Source: Streptomyces inusitatus | Lineage (GTDB): Bacteria; Actinomycetota; Actinomycetes; Streptomycetales; Streptomycetaceae | Direction: 5' to 3' | Assembly: GCF_014651115.1 (NCBI RefSeq) | Contig: NZ_BMWG01000032.1 | Span: 9,629-67,853 of the forward strand | DNA: 58,225 nucleotides | Shown: positions 16,215 through 24,747 of the stretch, piece after piece | How the letters are laid out: each line of letters begins with the position of its first letter | Position numbering within the stretch: position 1 is the stretch's first letter | Position numbers and translations under genes: made by a program | The notes under the pieces: model-generated | Database searches by the model: none | What the model was told of the DNA's origin: nothing | The model's input: the letters and a program-made list of their open reading frames with translations, nothing else

Positions 16215-17992
16215 CCCCACAGCGACCGGCCGCCGCCCTCACGACGGAGGCGGAACCCAAGACCGCGCTGGGGCGCGTCGTCCGCGAGGGGCGGCCGTTC
16301 CTGCGGGCGCGCACCGGGGTTCTTCTGCGGCTGGGCGGCTGGTCACTGCTGGAGTTCGCGCAGACCTTCCTGGGCGGGTTCGCGATCGCCCGGGCGATCG
16401 ACGCGGGGTTCCTCGCGGGCGAGCCGGGCACCGGACTGCTCTGGCTGGCGGTGGCCGCCGTCGCCACGCTTCCCGCCGCGCTCGCGACCCGGGGGGTCTT
16501 CGGACGGCTGGCGGATCTGGTGGAGCCGATGCGCGACGGGCTGGTGCGCCGGGCCGTCGCCCGGGCCCTCGGCGACGCGCTCGACGGCCCGGCCGCCGCC
16601 ACCACCCGCTCGGTCTCCCAGGTCACGCATCAGAGCGAGATCGCCCGCGACGGCTGGGCCGGGCTCGTGCTGTCCCTGCGCTCCTTCGTCTTCACCGCGG
16701 CGGGCGCGCTCGCCGGTCTCGCGGTCCTCTCCCCCCGGCTGCTGCTGGTGGTCCTGCCGCCGCTCCTGCTCGGCCTGGGGCTCTTCCTCGCCACGCTCTT
16801 CCCGATGGCGGCCCGTCAGCGGGCCTATCTCGGCGCGGACGAGGCCTTCGCCGCCCACGCGGGCCGGACCGCCGCCGCGCTCCGCGACATCGCGGCGGCC
16901 GGCGCGGCCGACCGGACCGTCGCCGAGGCCGAGGCGCTCGCCCGCGACCAGGCCGACCAGGCCAGGGGCCTGGCCCGCTGGGCGGCCGTACGGATCCTCG
17001 CGCTCGCGGTGTGCGGGCGGGTGCCGCCGCTGGTGCTGCTGCTCGCCGCGCCCTGGCTGATGCGGCACGGGCTCACCAGCGGTGCGCTGGTGGGGGCGTT
17101 CACCTATCTCACCTACTCGCTGGCCCCCGCCGTGCACGCGCTGCTGAGCATGCTCGGCACCGCCGGCGGCCGGCTCGTGGTGGTCCTGGACCGCTTCACC
17201 GGCCCCGCCCCGCTGCCCCCGGCGGACCCGCCCGTGCCCACTCCCGTGCCCGCCCCGACGGCGCGCCCGCGCCCGCCCGTCGCCGAGCTGAGGGGCGTCA
17301 GCTTCGCCTACGGGCCGGCGGCCCGCCCGGTGCTCGACCGGCTCGATCTCACCCTCGGCGAGGGGGACCGTCTCGCGGTCGTCGGCCCGAGCGGCAGCGG
17401 GAAGTCCACCCTCGCGGCGGTGCTCGCCGCGGTGGCCGCGCCCACCGGGGGAGAGGTCCGCTGGCTGGGCCGCCCCGCCCAGGGGCAGCGGCCCACCGCC
17501 GTCCGTACGCTCCTTCCCCAGCAGCCGTACGTCTTCACCGGCACGCTCCGCGACAATCTCCGCTATCTCCGGCCCGGCGCCCGGGACCGGGAGATCGCCG
17601 AGACGGTGGCGGCGATCGGCCTCGGTGAACTGTCGGACCGGCTCGGCGGGCCGGACGCCCCGCTCGACCCGGGGCGGCTCTCCCCGGGCGAACGCCAGCT
17701 GATCGCACTGGGCAGAGCCCATCTGACCACCGCGCCCCTGCTCATCCTGGACGAGGCGACCAGCAGCCTCGACGCGGCCGCCGAAGCCCGGGCCGAGAGC
17801 GCGCTCGCCGAGCGGACCGGGGCGCTGGTGGTCATCGCCCACCGGCTCAGCTCGGCGGCCCGCGCCGGCCGGGTACTGGTGATGGACGGCACGCACACGA
17901 CTCTCGGCACCCCCTCCGAACTGCTCGCCGGATCGGCGCTCTACCGCGATCTGGCCGGCCGCTGGTCCGGTGTCCCCGGTGTCCCCCGTTAG
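16211..17992 (+). CDS. ramB: RamB-like ABC transporter (TMD-NBD half-transporter)
   Basis: A 593-residue partner of RamA. Transmembrane helices lie in about 35-310, followed by an NBD with Walker A GPSGSGKSTLAA, signature LSPGERQLIALGRA, Walker B LLILDEATSSLDAA and HRLSS. The chosen start is a rare TTG at 16211, overlapping the ramA stop as TTGA and preceded by GGAGAG. The next in-frame candidate starts are well inside the first hydrophobic region. The signature has Pro for the second Gly (LSPGE), a common variant. The gene ends 14 bp from convergent ramR. Confidence 0.9.
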   Translation: MTPQRPAAALTTEAEPKTALGRVVREGRPFLRARTGVLLRLGGWSLLEFAQTFLGGFAIARAIDAGFLAGEPGTGLLWLAVAAVATLPAALATRGVFGRLADLVEPMRDGLVRRAVARALGDALDGPAAATTRSVSQVTHQSEIARDGWAGLVLSLRSFVFTAAGALAGLAVLSPRLLLVVLPPLLLGLGLFLATLFPMAARQRAYLGADEAFAAHAGRTAAALRDIAAAGAADRTVAEAEALARDQADQARGLARWAAVRILALAVCGRVPPLVLLLAAPWLMRHGLTSGALVGAFTYLTYSLAPAVHALLSMLGTAGGRLVVVLDRFTGPAPLPPADPPVPTPVPAPTARPRPPVAELRGVSFAYGPAARPVLDRLDLTLGEGDRLAVVGPSGSGKSTLAAVLAAVAAPTGGEVRWLGRPAQGQRPTAVRTLLPQQPYVFTGTLRDNLRYLRPGARDREIAETVAAIGLGELSDRLGGPDAPLDPGRLSPGERQLIALGRAHLTTAPLLILDEATSSLDAAAEARAESALAERTGALVVIAHRLSSAARAGRVLVMDGTHTTLGTPSELLAGSALYRDLAGRWSGVPGVPR

Positions 17993-18006
17993 CGGCCCCG
18001 GACCGG

Positions 18007-18612
18007 CTAGAGCCAGCCGAACTCCCGGGAGAGCCGGATGGCGTCGAGCCGGTTGCGGGCGCCGGTCTTGCGGATCGCGGCCGCCAGATAGTTCCGTACG
18101 GTCCCACTGGCCAGATGCAGTGCGCCGGCTATCGACGAGACGGACTCACCCTCCGCCGCGAGAGCCAGCACCCGTAATTCGCGCGGCGAGAGCGGCACTT
18201 CGCTCGCCTGGAGCAGACCGAAGGCGAGCGACTGGTCGATGTGACGGCCGCCCGCCGCGACTTTCCGTACGACCTCGCACAAGTGGTCCACCTGGCCGAA
18301 CTTGTCGATGTAGCCCCTGGCCCCCGCGTCCGAGGCTCTGCGCAGATCCCCGGCGCGATCCCCCCGGGCGAGCACCACCAGGGCCGTGCCGAGTCCGGCC
18401 GGGTGCCTCGACGACTCGACGAAGCTGAGGACTTCCACGGAATCCGGACAGTCGAGGTCGGTGACGAGTATGTCCGCCGCCCACTCGGCCATGGCGGTGC
18501 GTACCCCGCCCTTGTCCGTGGTGCGCACCTGGAGTCCCTGGTCCCTGCCGAGCAGAGAGGCCAGCGAGGCGCGCCACAGAGCCACCGCGTGTACCAAGAG
18601 AACCGATGTCAT
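18007..18612 (-). CDS. ramR: RamR/AmfR-like atypical response regulator (LuxR type)
   Basis: A 201-residue protein with a receiver-like N-terminal domain (about 1-115) and a NarL/FixJ HTH (about 135-195; LSPRELRVLALAAEGESV, SGTVRNYLAAAIRKTGARNR). Convergent with ramCSAB, as a dedicated activator. The receiver keeps an Asp in DILVTDLDCPD and a late Lys in YIDKF, but the acidic pair that usually follows beta-1 (VDD) is replaced by VHA, so Mg-dependent phosphorylation may not occur. RamR/AmfR-type regulators are known to be unusual in this respect. The ATG at 18612 is preceded by GAGGAG. Upstream in-frame codons lack a ribosome site. Confidence 0.9.
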   Translation of the reverse strand: MTSVLLVHAVALWRASLASLLGRDQGLQVRTTDKGGVRTAMAEWAADILVTDLDCPDSVEVLSFVESSRHPAGLGTALVVLARGDRAGDLRRASDAGARGYIDKFGQVDHLCEVVRKVAAGGRHIDQSLAFGLLQASEVPLSPRELRVLALAAEGESVSSIAGALHLASGTVRNYLAAAIRKTGARNRLDAIRLSREFGWL

Positions 18613-19075
18613 GGGGGGGTGCTCCTCAACTCTCGTTACCGAAGAGTGCGTTGGGTCAGTTGGTTCTATGCGCAACTACCACTAGTTCATCGCAGACGAC
18701 CCGCGTATCACTGACGAACTGCCTAATACCCGTGCGCGGGCGGACGCGAGGGGGGCGTGAGAGCGCACACCGTGACCCTCCGTGTGCCTCCGTTCACCGA
18801 ACCTCGCGCCCGCGTACGGGTTTGAGTCGCGGAGGGCTCCGGCCGAGAGTCTCCTTCCCGGTCACCGCGGAACCAGTCGTGCCCCGGCCGTACTCCGTCA
18901 AGGACGCCCCCTCCCACCCCCAGATCAAGCCAACTCTCTTTTGTTACAAGGAGGTTCGGCGAAACGCGGACTCACCGGACCCGTACGGGCCGATCGCCGC
19001 CGGGCGGGCACGGAAGACACTCCGGGCCATCGATGAGGACCGGAACTGTCCGCAAGCCTCCGTAACGTGTACGCC
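18613..19075. other. 463-bp divergent intergenic region (ramR / winged-helix gene)
   Basis: The part nearest ramR (18640-18730) is relatively AT-rich and probably holds the ramR promoter. No clear palindrome is seen there. An AAGGAGG at 18949-18955 resembles a ribosome site but no start codon follows. The right end holds the leaderless promoter at 19063-19068. Confidence 0.5.
19063..19068 (+). promoter_or_regulatory. -10 box TAACGT of a leaderless transcript
   Basis: TAACGT ends 7 bases before the ATG at 19076, the spacing that places transcription start on the start codon, a common arrangement in Streptomyces. There is no ribosome site before this ATG, which favours it over upstream in-frame codons. 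Confidence 0.6.
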
Positions 19076-20200
19076 ATGGCCCCCAAGACCACCCACCCCC
19101 GGCTCACCGCCCGCGACCTCGGCCGCGCCACCCTCGCCAGACAGCTGCTGCTGCGCCGGACACCCCGGAGCGAGCTGACCGTCGAGGGAGCCGTGGAGCA
19201 CCTCGTCGGCCTCCAGGCGCAGAACGTCAAACCCCCCTACCACGCCCTCGCCGCCCGGCTCGCGGACTTCGACCCCGCCGAACTCTCCGGGCTGATGGCC
19301 TCCCGCCGGGTCGCCCGTCTGGTCACCATGCGCTCCACCCTGCACACCCACACCGCCGACGACTGCCTCGCGCTGCGCCCCCTCCTCCAGACGGGCGGCC
19401 CCGACCGCGAGCTGAGGGCGTTCCGGGCCGGACTCACCGGAGTGGACCTCGGCCGGCTGGCCGAGCTGACCCGGGCGCTCGTGGAGGAGGAGCCGAGGAC
19501 CATGAAGCGGCTGCGCGAGGCGCTGCTGACCGAGTGGCCGCGGGCCGACCCCTTCGCGCTCTCGGTGGCCGCCCGCTGTGTGCTCCCGCTGGTGCAGACC
19601 ACCCCGCGCGGGCTGTGGGGCGGCGTCGGACAGGTCACGCTCACCACCGCCGAGCACTGGTTCGGCCGCCCCGCCGGGCCCGCCGCCGCCCTCGACGAGG
19701 TCGTACGGCGCTATCTGGCCGCCTTCGGACCCGCCTCCGTGAAGGACTTCCAGTCCTGGTCGGGGCTGACCCGGACCAGACCGGCCTTCGAGCGCCTCCG
19801 CCCGGCGCTGGCCGTCTTCCAGGACGAGAAGGGCGTCGAACTCTTCGATCTGCCCGAAGCGCCGAGGCCCGGCCCGGACACCCCGGCCCCGCCCCGCTTC
19901 CTCCCCGAGTTCGACAATCTGCTGCTCTCCCACGCCGACCGCTCACGCGTGATCGCCCAGGACGGGCACCGGGCCCTCACCCGGCGCGGCAACCAGTCCT
20001 TCCCGACCCTCCTGATCGACGGAGCGCTCGCCGGGATCTGGCGGCTGACCGAGACCGGCGACCACGCCACCCTGACCGTGCGGCCCTTCGGCGACCTCTC
20101 CCGCGCCCGGCGCGAAGAAGTGGCCGCGGAGGGGGAGCTGATGCTCTCCGCCCTCTCCGCGGCCACCTCGTACGACATCCGCTTCGGCCCGGTCGAGTGA
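19076..20200 (+). CDS. Winged-helix DNA-binding domain protein (HTH_42, YcaQ/AlkX-like)
   Basis: A 374-residue cytoplasmic protein of the HTH_42 superfamily. Characteristic segments are VGLQAQNVKPPYHALAARL, LVTMRSTLHTHTADDCL, VRRYLAAFGPASVKDFQSWSGL and FLPEFDNLLLSHADRSRV. Family members include DNA glycosylases that unhook interstrand crosslinks or excise bulky alkyl-bases (AlkZ, YcaQ). Whether this one is an active glycosylase is not clear: I did not see the QxQ or QxD catalytic motif convincingly beyond the QAQ in VGLQAQN, which is suggestive. It stands alone between ramR and a convergent lysA-type gene, from which a hairpin separates it. Confidence 0.85.
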   Translation: MAPKTTHPRLTARDLGRATLARQLLLRRTPRSELTVEGAVEHLVGLQAQNVKPPYHALAARLADFDPAELSGLMASRRVARLVTMRSTLHTHTADDCLALRPLLQTGGPDRELRAFRAGLTGVDLGRLAELTRALVEEEPRTMKRLREALLTEWPRADPFALSVAARCVLPLVQTTPRGLWGGVGQVTLTTAEHWFGRPAGPAAALDEVVRRYLAAFGPASVKDFQSWSGLTRTRPAFERLRPALAVFQDEKGVELFDLPEAPRPGPDTPAPPRFLPEFDNLLLSHADRSRVIAQDGHRALTRRGNQSFPTLLIDGALAGIWRLTETGDHATLTVRPFGDLSRARREEVAAEGELMLSALSAATSYDIRFGPVE

Positions 20201-20216
20201 AGCGAGCGGGCCGAAG
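20182..20216. terminator. Hairpin at the end of the winged-helix gene
   Basis: CTTCGGCCCG pairs perfectly with CGGGCCGAAG across a 15-base loop that includes the TGA stop. Sitting between two convergent genes, it can serve both directions. Confidence 0.65.
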
Positions 20217-20230
20217 GTCCCGGCGGGCCG

Positions 20231-21568
20231 TCAGAGGCCCACGTCCCGGCCCCGGTGGTCCTCGAAGGTCTCCCGCCGCACCAGCAGCCGCGACCGCCCC
20301 CCGGCGACCGCCACCACCGGCGGCCGGCCCGTCAGGTTGTAACCGGAGGCCATCGACACCTGGTACGCGCCCGACGCGGGCACCGCCAGCACATCGCCGG
20401 GCCGCAGATCCTCCGGCAGCTCCACCGACTCCGCGAGCACATCGCCCGCCTCGCAGTGCCGGCCGACCACCGTCGTCGCCCGCATCGGCGCGGCGGACGG
20501 CCGCCCCACCATCCGGACCGTGTACCGCGCCCCGTACAGCGCGGGCCTCGGGTTGTCGCTCATCCCGCCGTCCACCGCCGCGAAGACCCGGCCGCCGGTG
20601 CGCTTGACCGCCAGCACCCGGTAGAGCGCCACCCCCGCGGTGGCCACGATCGAGCGGCCCGGCTCCACGGTCAGCCGGGGCAGCGGAAGGTCGAACTCCG
20701 CGCAGGCGCGCACCAGCGCGTCATTGATCCGGCGGCCGTACGCGGCGGGCGAGGGCGCGGGCTCCCCGGGCAGCTGGGCGACCGCGAAGCCGCCGCCCGC
20801 GTCCAGCTCGGGAAGGGTGACGCCGTAGCGGTCACGGATCCTCGCCATGAACGCGACCACGCGCCGCACCCCCCGCGCATAGGGCTCGGCGGAGGCGATC
20901 TGGGACCCCAGATGCATGTGCAGTCCCACCAGTTCCAGCCGCGGCTGGCCCAGGATGCGGGCCACCGCGTCCTCGGCGTCGCCGCCCGCGATCGAGAGGC
21001 CGAACTTCTGCCCCTCCGCGCCGGTGCTGATCTTGTGATGGCCGCCCGCCGCTATCCCGGGCAGCACCCGCACCATCACCTGCTGCGCCTCGGGGCCCGG
21101 CACATGGGCCGCCAGCCGGGCGATCTCGCACTCCGAGTCGATGACGATCCGGCCCACACCCAGCCGCAGCGCGGTCCGCAGATCCCGGGGCGACTTGGCG
21201 TTGCCGTGCAGCACGATCCGGTCGGCGGGGAAGCCCCGGGAGGCGGCCAGCTCCAGCTCGCCCGCCGAGCAGACGTCCAGCCCCACACCCTCCTGCTCCA
21301 TCCAGTCCACCATCGCCCGGCACAGGAACGCCTTGGCCGCGTACACCACATCGGCGTCCGGCAGGGCGCGCCGCCAGGCGGCGGCCCGGGCCCGGACCTC
21401 GGCCTCGTCCAGCACATAGACGGGGGTGCCGTACCGCTCGGCCAGCTCGGCGAGCGGCACCCCGCCGACCGAGACATCGCCGCCCCTGGCCGTCACGGCG
21501 GACGCGGGCCACACCGAGGGGGCGGTCAGCTCGGGGAGCGGGACGGGGATGGTCGACAGGGTGGTCAT
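20231..21568 (-). CDS. lysA: Diaminopimelate decarboxylase (PLP fold type III)
   Basis: A 445-residue decarboxylase that converts meso-diaminopimelate to lysine. Motifs: the PLP lysine in VVYAAKAFLCRAM, LVGLHMHLGSQ, the phosphate-binding ELDAGGGFAV, EPGRSIVATAG, and the LysA signature FAAVDGGMSDNPRPALYGARY (last 20 residues). A catalytic Cys is in VVGRHCEAGD. The ATG at 21568 overlaps the upstream SAV_915-like gene (ATGA). Streptomycetes usually carry a lysA near hom/thrC, which is not here, so this may be a second copy or a related decarboxylase with another substrate. No other lysine genes are nearby. Confidence 0.88.
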   Translation of the reverse strand: MTTLSTIPVPLPELTAPSVWPASAVTARGGDVSVGGVPLAELAERYGTPVYVLDEAEVRARAAAWRRALPDADVVYAAKAFLCRAMVDWMEQEGVGLDVCSAGELELAASRGFPADRIVLHGNAKSPRDLRTALRLGVGRIVIDSECEIARLAAHVPGPEAQQVMVRVLPGIAAGGHHKISTGAEGQKFGLSIAGGDAEDAVARILGQPRLELVGLHMHLGSQIASAEPYARGVRRVVAFMARIRDRYGVTLPELDAGGGFAVAQLPGEPAPSPAAYGRRINDALVRACAEFDLPLPRLTVEPGRSIVATAGVALYRVLAVKRTGGRVFAAVDGGMSDNPRPALYGARYTVRMVGRPSAAPMRATTVVGRHCEAGDVLAESVELPEDLRPGDVLAVPASGAYQVSMASGYNLTGRPPVVAVAGGRSRLLVRRETFEDHRGRDVGL

Positions 21569-21933
21569 CCGTACACCTCGGTCCAGGAGAGCCGGCGAGA
21601 GCAGGGCCCGGCCGGGGCCCCGTCGCCACGCGGGGCGGGGGCGGGGGCGGCGAGCTGGGGATCCACCGTCACGGTGGTCACCCCGAGGGGTTCGGCGAGC
21701 GTGCGCAGCGCGGGTTCCGCGAGCCTGATCCACTGCTGGCGCGCGCCCAGGACACGGGCGAGCAGCTCCGGGCCGGTGAATCCGACGGCGGTGCGCTCCC
21801 CGAGCGGGGTGCGCAGAAAGCGCAGCTGACATCCTCCGGCGGAGCCGAGCCGAACCGGCACGTACAGCGGCCCCGCCGGGCCGAGTTCGTCGGGGTCGGC
21901 GGTCTCCGCGTCCTCACGGGTGAGGGTGTTCAT
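21565..21933 (-). CDS. SAV_915 family protein (SseB-like), function unknown
   Basis: A 122-residue small protein resembling the SAV_915 family of Streptomyces, itself similar to SseB N-terminal domains. Recognisable segments are LYVPVRLGSAGG, RTAVGFTGPELLARVLG and LAEPLGVTTVTVDP. No catalytic motif or signal peptide is visible. It is translationally coupled to the lysA-type gene, which is its only functional hint. The ATG at 21933 has an excellent GGAGGACA ribosome site. The AT-poor 177-bp gap upstream (21934-22110) presumably holds the promoter for both. Confidence 0.75.
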   Translation of the reverse strand: MNTLTREDAETADPDELGPAGPLYVPVRLGSAGGCQLRFLRTPLGERTAVGFTGPELLARVLGARQQWIRLAEPALRTLAEPLGVTTVTVDPQLAAPAPAPRGDGAPAGPCSRRLSWTEVYG

Positions 21934-22110
21934 GGTGTCCTCCGCAGGGGAAGTCGATGGCGGGCCATCGGCCGACGGGAGACCCCGCCGACCTGGTTGA
22001 AGCTATGCCCGCCCCGGGGGTCCCCAGCGGTTCCCTGACGCTCCGCTGATCGTTCGCCGCCGCTATTTGACGCGCTCTTGGCGCCGGCCGCCGTCGCTCG
22101 AAGGCAGGCG

Positions 22111-22938
22111 CTACGGCAGCAGGCCAGCGCGGCGGGCCGCGACCACCGCCTCCAGCCGGGTGTGCGCCCCCAGCTTCCGCATCGCCGCCCGCAGATACCC
22201 CTTCACCGTCTCGGGCCGCAGCCCCAGCCGCTCCGCCGCCGCCGCGTTGGTGGAGCCCGCCGCCACACAGGCCAGCACATCCACCTCACGGGGCGAGAGC
22301 GCGACCGCCCCGGCGAGGCTCGATCCGCCGCCCGCCGCCGCCAGCCGCCCGCACACCGCGAGAAGCTGCTCCCGCAGCCCCCCGTCCACCACCTGCGGGG
22401 CCAGCGCCCGCAGCACCCCGTGCACCTCGCGGACCTCCTCCCACGCGCCGAGCCCCGCCACCGGCTCCCTGGCCAGGGCCAGCAGCCCCCGCACCTCGTC
22501 CCGGACCACCAGCGCCTGCTCCACATCGCGCGCCGCCGCCACCGCCGCGTCGAAGGCCCGGTCGCCGAGCGCCACCGGCCGCCGCAGCGCCCCGTACAGC
22601 ACCCCCCGCACCTTGCGGCGCACCACCACCGGCACCGCGAGCACCGAACGCAGCCCCTCCGCCGAGACCGCCGCGTCGTACTCGTGGCTGATGTGGCGCG
22701 CCTCCTGGTAGTCGGTCACCGCGCACGGCCGCGACAGCGCCATCGACTTCCCGCCGAGCCCGTGGCCCGTGCAGATCGCCAGCCCGTGCAGCGCGTTGGT
22801 CCGCGCCCCGCTGATCTCGGCGATCCGCAGCCGCCGCGCGTCGTGCAGCATCCCTCCGAAAGTGATCGGGATCCCGGTCGCCCGGCGCAGCCGCAGCAGC
22901 GCCGCGCGCATCTCCACCGCCTCGGCAGGCTCGGACAC
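22111..22938 (-). CDS. GAF-domain LuxR-type transcriptional regulator
   Basis: A 275-residue regulator. It has an N-terminal helical segment, a GAF-like sensor (about 30-160; LHGLAICTGHGLGGKSMALSR-type core followed by SVLAVPVVVRRKVRGVLYGAL), a linker, and a C-terminal LuxR HTH (about 215-275; LSPREVDVLACVAAGSTNAA, RPETVKGYLRAAMRKLGAHTR). The GTG at 22938 is chosen because GGAGGGGAG lies just upstream; earlier in-frame codons have no ribosome site. It is divergent from two acyl-CoA synthetases with a large palindrome between them, so it probably controls them in response to a bound small molecule, possibly an aromatic or acyl compound. Confidence 0.88.
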   Translation of the reverse strand: MSEPAEAVEMRAALLRLRRATGIPITFGGMLHDARRLRIAEISGARTNALHGLAICTGHGLGGKSMALSRPCAVTDYQEARHISHEYDAAVSAEGLRSVLAVPVVVRRKVRGVLYGALRRPVALGDRAFDAAVAAARDVEQALVVRDEVRGLLALAREPVAGLGAWEEVREVHGVLRALAPQVVDGGLREQLLAVCGRLAAAGGGSSLAGAVALSPREVDVLACVAAGSTNAAAAERLGLRPETVKGYLRAAMRKLGAHTRLEAVVAARRAGLLP

Positions 22939-22990
22939 CGCTCCACTCCCCTCCGTACCTCCGCCGCGGGGCCCCGCGGCGGGTCCCCAC

Positions 22991-23020
22991 CCCCCGATCG
23001 GGGGTGGTGAGACGTACGTC
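22991..23020. promoter_or_regulatory. Palindromes in the LuxR / acyl-CoA synthetase divergent promoter
   Basis: CCCCCGATCGGGGG (22991-23004) is a perfect 14-bp palindrome flanked by CCAC and TGG. GACGTACGTC (23011-23020) is a perfect 10-bp palindrome. Both sit between divergent starts at 22938 and 23068. They are good candidates for the GAF-LuxR operator. Confidence 0.5.
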
Positions 23021-23067
23021 ACTGATTACACGATGCTACTGAGTGGTGAGGCAATGAGGAGGGGCAC

Positions 23068-24747
23068 ATGACGGCAAGCAGCGTGACCGAGGAGTTCCGG
23101 GCGGCCCGGGACTTTCTGCTGCGACACCGGGAGGACTACCGAAGCGCGTACGACGGCTTCGTCTGGCCCCGGCCCGAGCGGTTCAACTGGGCACTCGACT
23201 GGTTCGACGCCATCGCCGAGGGCAATGACCGGATCGCGCTCCACATCGTGGAGGAGGACGGCTCCGAGACCCGGCTCTCCTTCGCCGAGCTGTCCGCCCG
23301 CTCCGCCAGGGTCGCCAACTGGCTGCGCGCCCAGGGCGTCCGGGCCGGGGACCGCCTCGTCGTGATGCTCGGCAACCAGCACGAGCTGTGGGAGACCGCC
23401 CTCGCCGCGATGAAGCTGCGCGCCGTCGTCATTCCCGCCACCCCGCTGCTGGGCCCCCTCGATCTGCGCGACCGCGTCGAGCGCGGCGGCGCGGCCCATG
23501 TGCTCGTACGCGCCGAGGACACCCCCAAGTTCGACGAGGTGCCCGGCGGCTACACCCGGATCGCGGTCGGCGGCGGGGCCGTCCCCGGCTGGCTGGCGTA
23601 CGAGGACGCGCACACCGCCGACGCCGTGTTCCGGCCCGACGGGATCACCCGATCCGACGACCCGCTGATGTTCTACTTCACCTCCGGCACCACCGACCGC
23701 CCCAAACTGGTGGAGCACACCCACGCCTCGTACCCCATCGGCCATCTCACGACGATGTACTGGATCGGTCTCCGGCCCGGCGATGTCCACCTCAACATCT
23801 CCTCGCCCGGCTGGGCCAAGCACGCCTGGTCCAATCTCTTCGCGCCGTGGAACGCGGAGGCCACCGTCTTCATCCACAACTACACCCGCTTCGACGCGGC
23901 CAAGCTGATGGCCTCGATGGACCGCGCGGGGGTCACCAGCTTCTGCGCGCCCCCCACGGTCTGGCGGATGCTGATCCAGGCCGACCTCACCCGGCTGCGG
24001 GTCCCGCCGCGCGAGGCGGTCGCGGCGGGGGAGCCCCTCAACCCCGAGGTCATCGAGACCGTGCGCCGGGAGTGGGGCGTCGCCATCCGGGACGGCTTCG
24101 GCCAGACGGAGACCACCGTCCAGGTCGCCAACACCCCCGGCCAGCTCCTCAAGGCCGGCTCCATGGGCCGCCCCAGCCCCGGCTACCGGGTGGAGCTGCT
24201 CGACCCCGTCACCGGCGCGCCCGGCGCGGCGGAGGGCGAGATCTCCCTCGACCTCTCCGCCGCCCCGGTGGGGCTGATGGCCGGATACCGGGGCGATCCG
24301 GAGCGTACGGCGGAGGCCACGGCGGGCGGTCACTACCGCACCGGGGACATCGGATCGCGCGACGCCGACGGGTACATCACCTACATCGGCCGCTCCGACG
24401 ACGTCTTCAAGTCCTCCGACTACAAGATCTCGCCGTTCGAACTGGAGAGCGCGCTGCTCGAACACGAGGCGGTGGCGGAGGCGGCGGTGGTGCCCGCGCC
24501 CGATCCGCTGCGGCTCTCCGTCCCCAAGGCGTACATCGTCCTGGCGGACGGCTGGCAGCCGGGACCGGAGACGGCGAAGCTCCTCTTCGCCCACTCGCGC
24601 TCCGTCCTCGCGCCCTACAAACGGGTGCGGCGCATCGAGTTCGCCGAACTGCCCAAGACCGTCTCCGGCAAGATCCGCCGGATCGAGCTGCGCGAACGCA
24701 CCGCGAAGGGATCCACCGCCGAATACGACGAAGGGGACTCGCGATGA
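23068..24747 (+). CDS. Acyl-CoA synthetase, medium-chain (MACS) type
   Basis: A 559-residue ANL-superfamily ligase that activates a carboxylate with ATP to an acyl-AMP and then a CoA thioester. Motifs: A3 YFTSGTTDRPK, A5 DGFGQTETT, A7 YRTGDIG, A8 YIGRSDDVFKSSDYKISP with the hinge Asp, and A10 PKTVSGKIRRIELR with the catalytic Lys. The A8 sequence and overall order resemble AcsM-type medium-chain or benzoate ligases rather than long-chain FadD. The ATG follows GAGGAGG. Its TGA overlaps the ATG of the next ligase. Confidence 0.9.
   Translation: MTASSVTEEFRAARDFLLRHREDYRSAYDGFVWPRPERFNWALDWFDAIAEGNDRIALHIVEEDGSETRLSFAELSARSARVANWLRAQGVRAGDRLVVMLGNQHELWETALAAMKLRAVVIPATPLLGPLDLRDRVERGGAAHVLVRAEDTPKFDEVPGGYTRIAVGGGAVPGWLAYEDAHTADAVFRPDGITRSDDPLMFYFTSGTTDRPKLVEHTHASYPIGHLTTMYWIGLRPGDVHLNISSPGWAKHAWSNLFAPWNAEATVFIHNYTRFDAAKLMASMDRAGVTSFCAPPTVWRMLIQADLTRLRVPPREAVAAGEPLNPEVIETVRREWGVAIRDGFGQTETTVQVANTPGQLLKAGSMGRPSPGYRVELLDPVTGAPGAAEGEISLDLSAAPVGLMAGYRGDPERTAEATAGGHYRTGDIGSRDADGYITYIGRSDDVFKSSDYKISPFELESALLEHEAVAEAAVVPAPDPLRLSVPKAYIVLADGWQPGPETAKLLFAHSRSVLAPYKRVRRIEFAELPKTVSGKIRRIELRERTAKGSTAEYDEGDSR

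Noticed and set aside
18949..18955. AAGGAGG as the ribosome site of a small gene
   Set aside because: No start codon follows at a usable distance; the first ATG (19033) gives only about ten codons.
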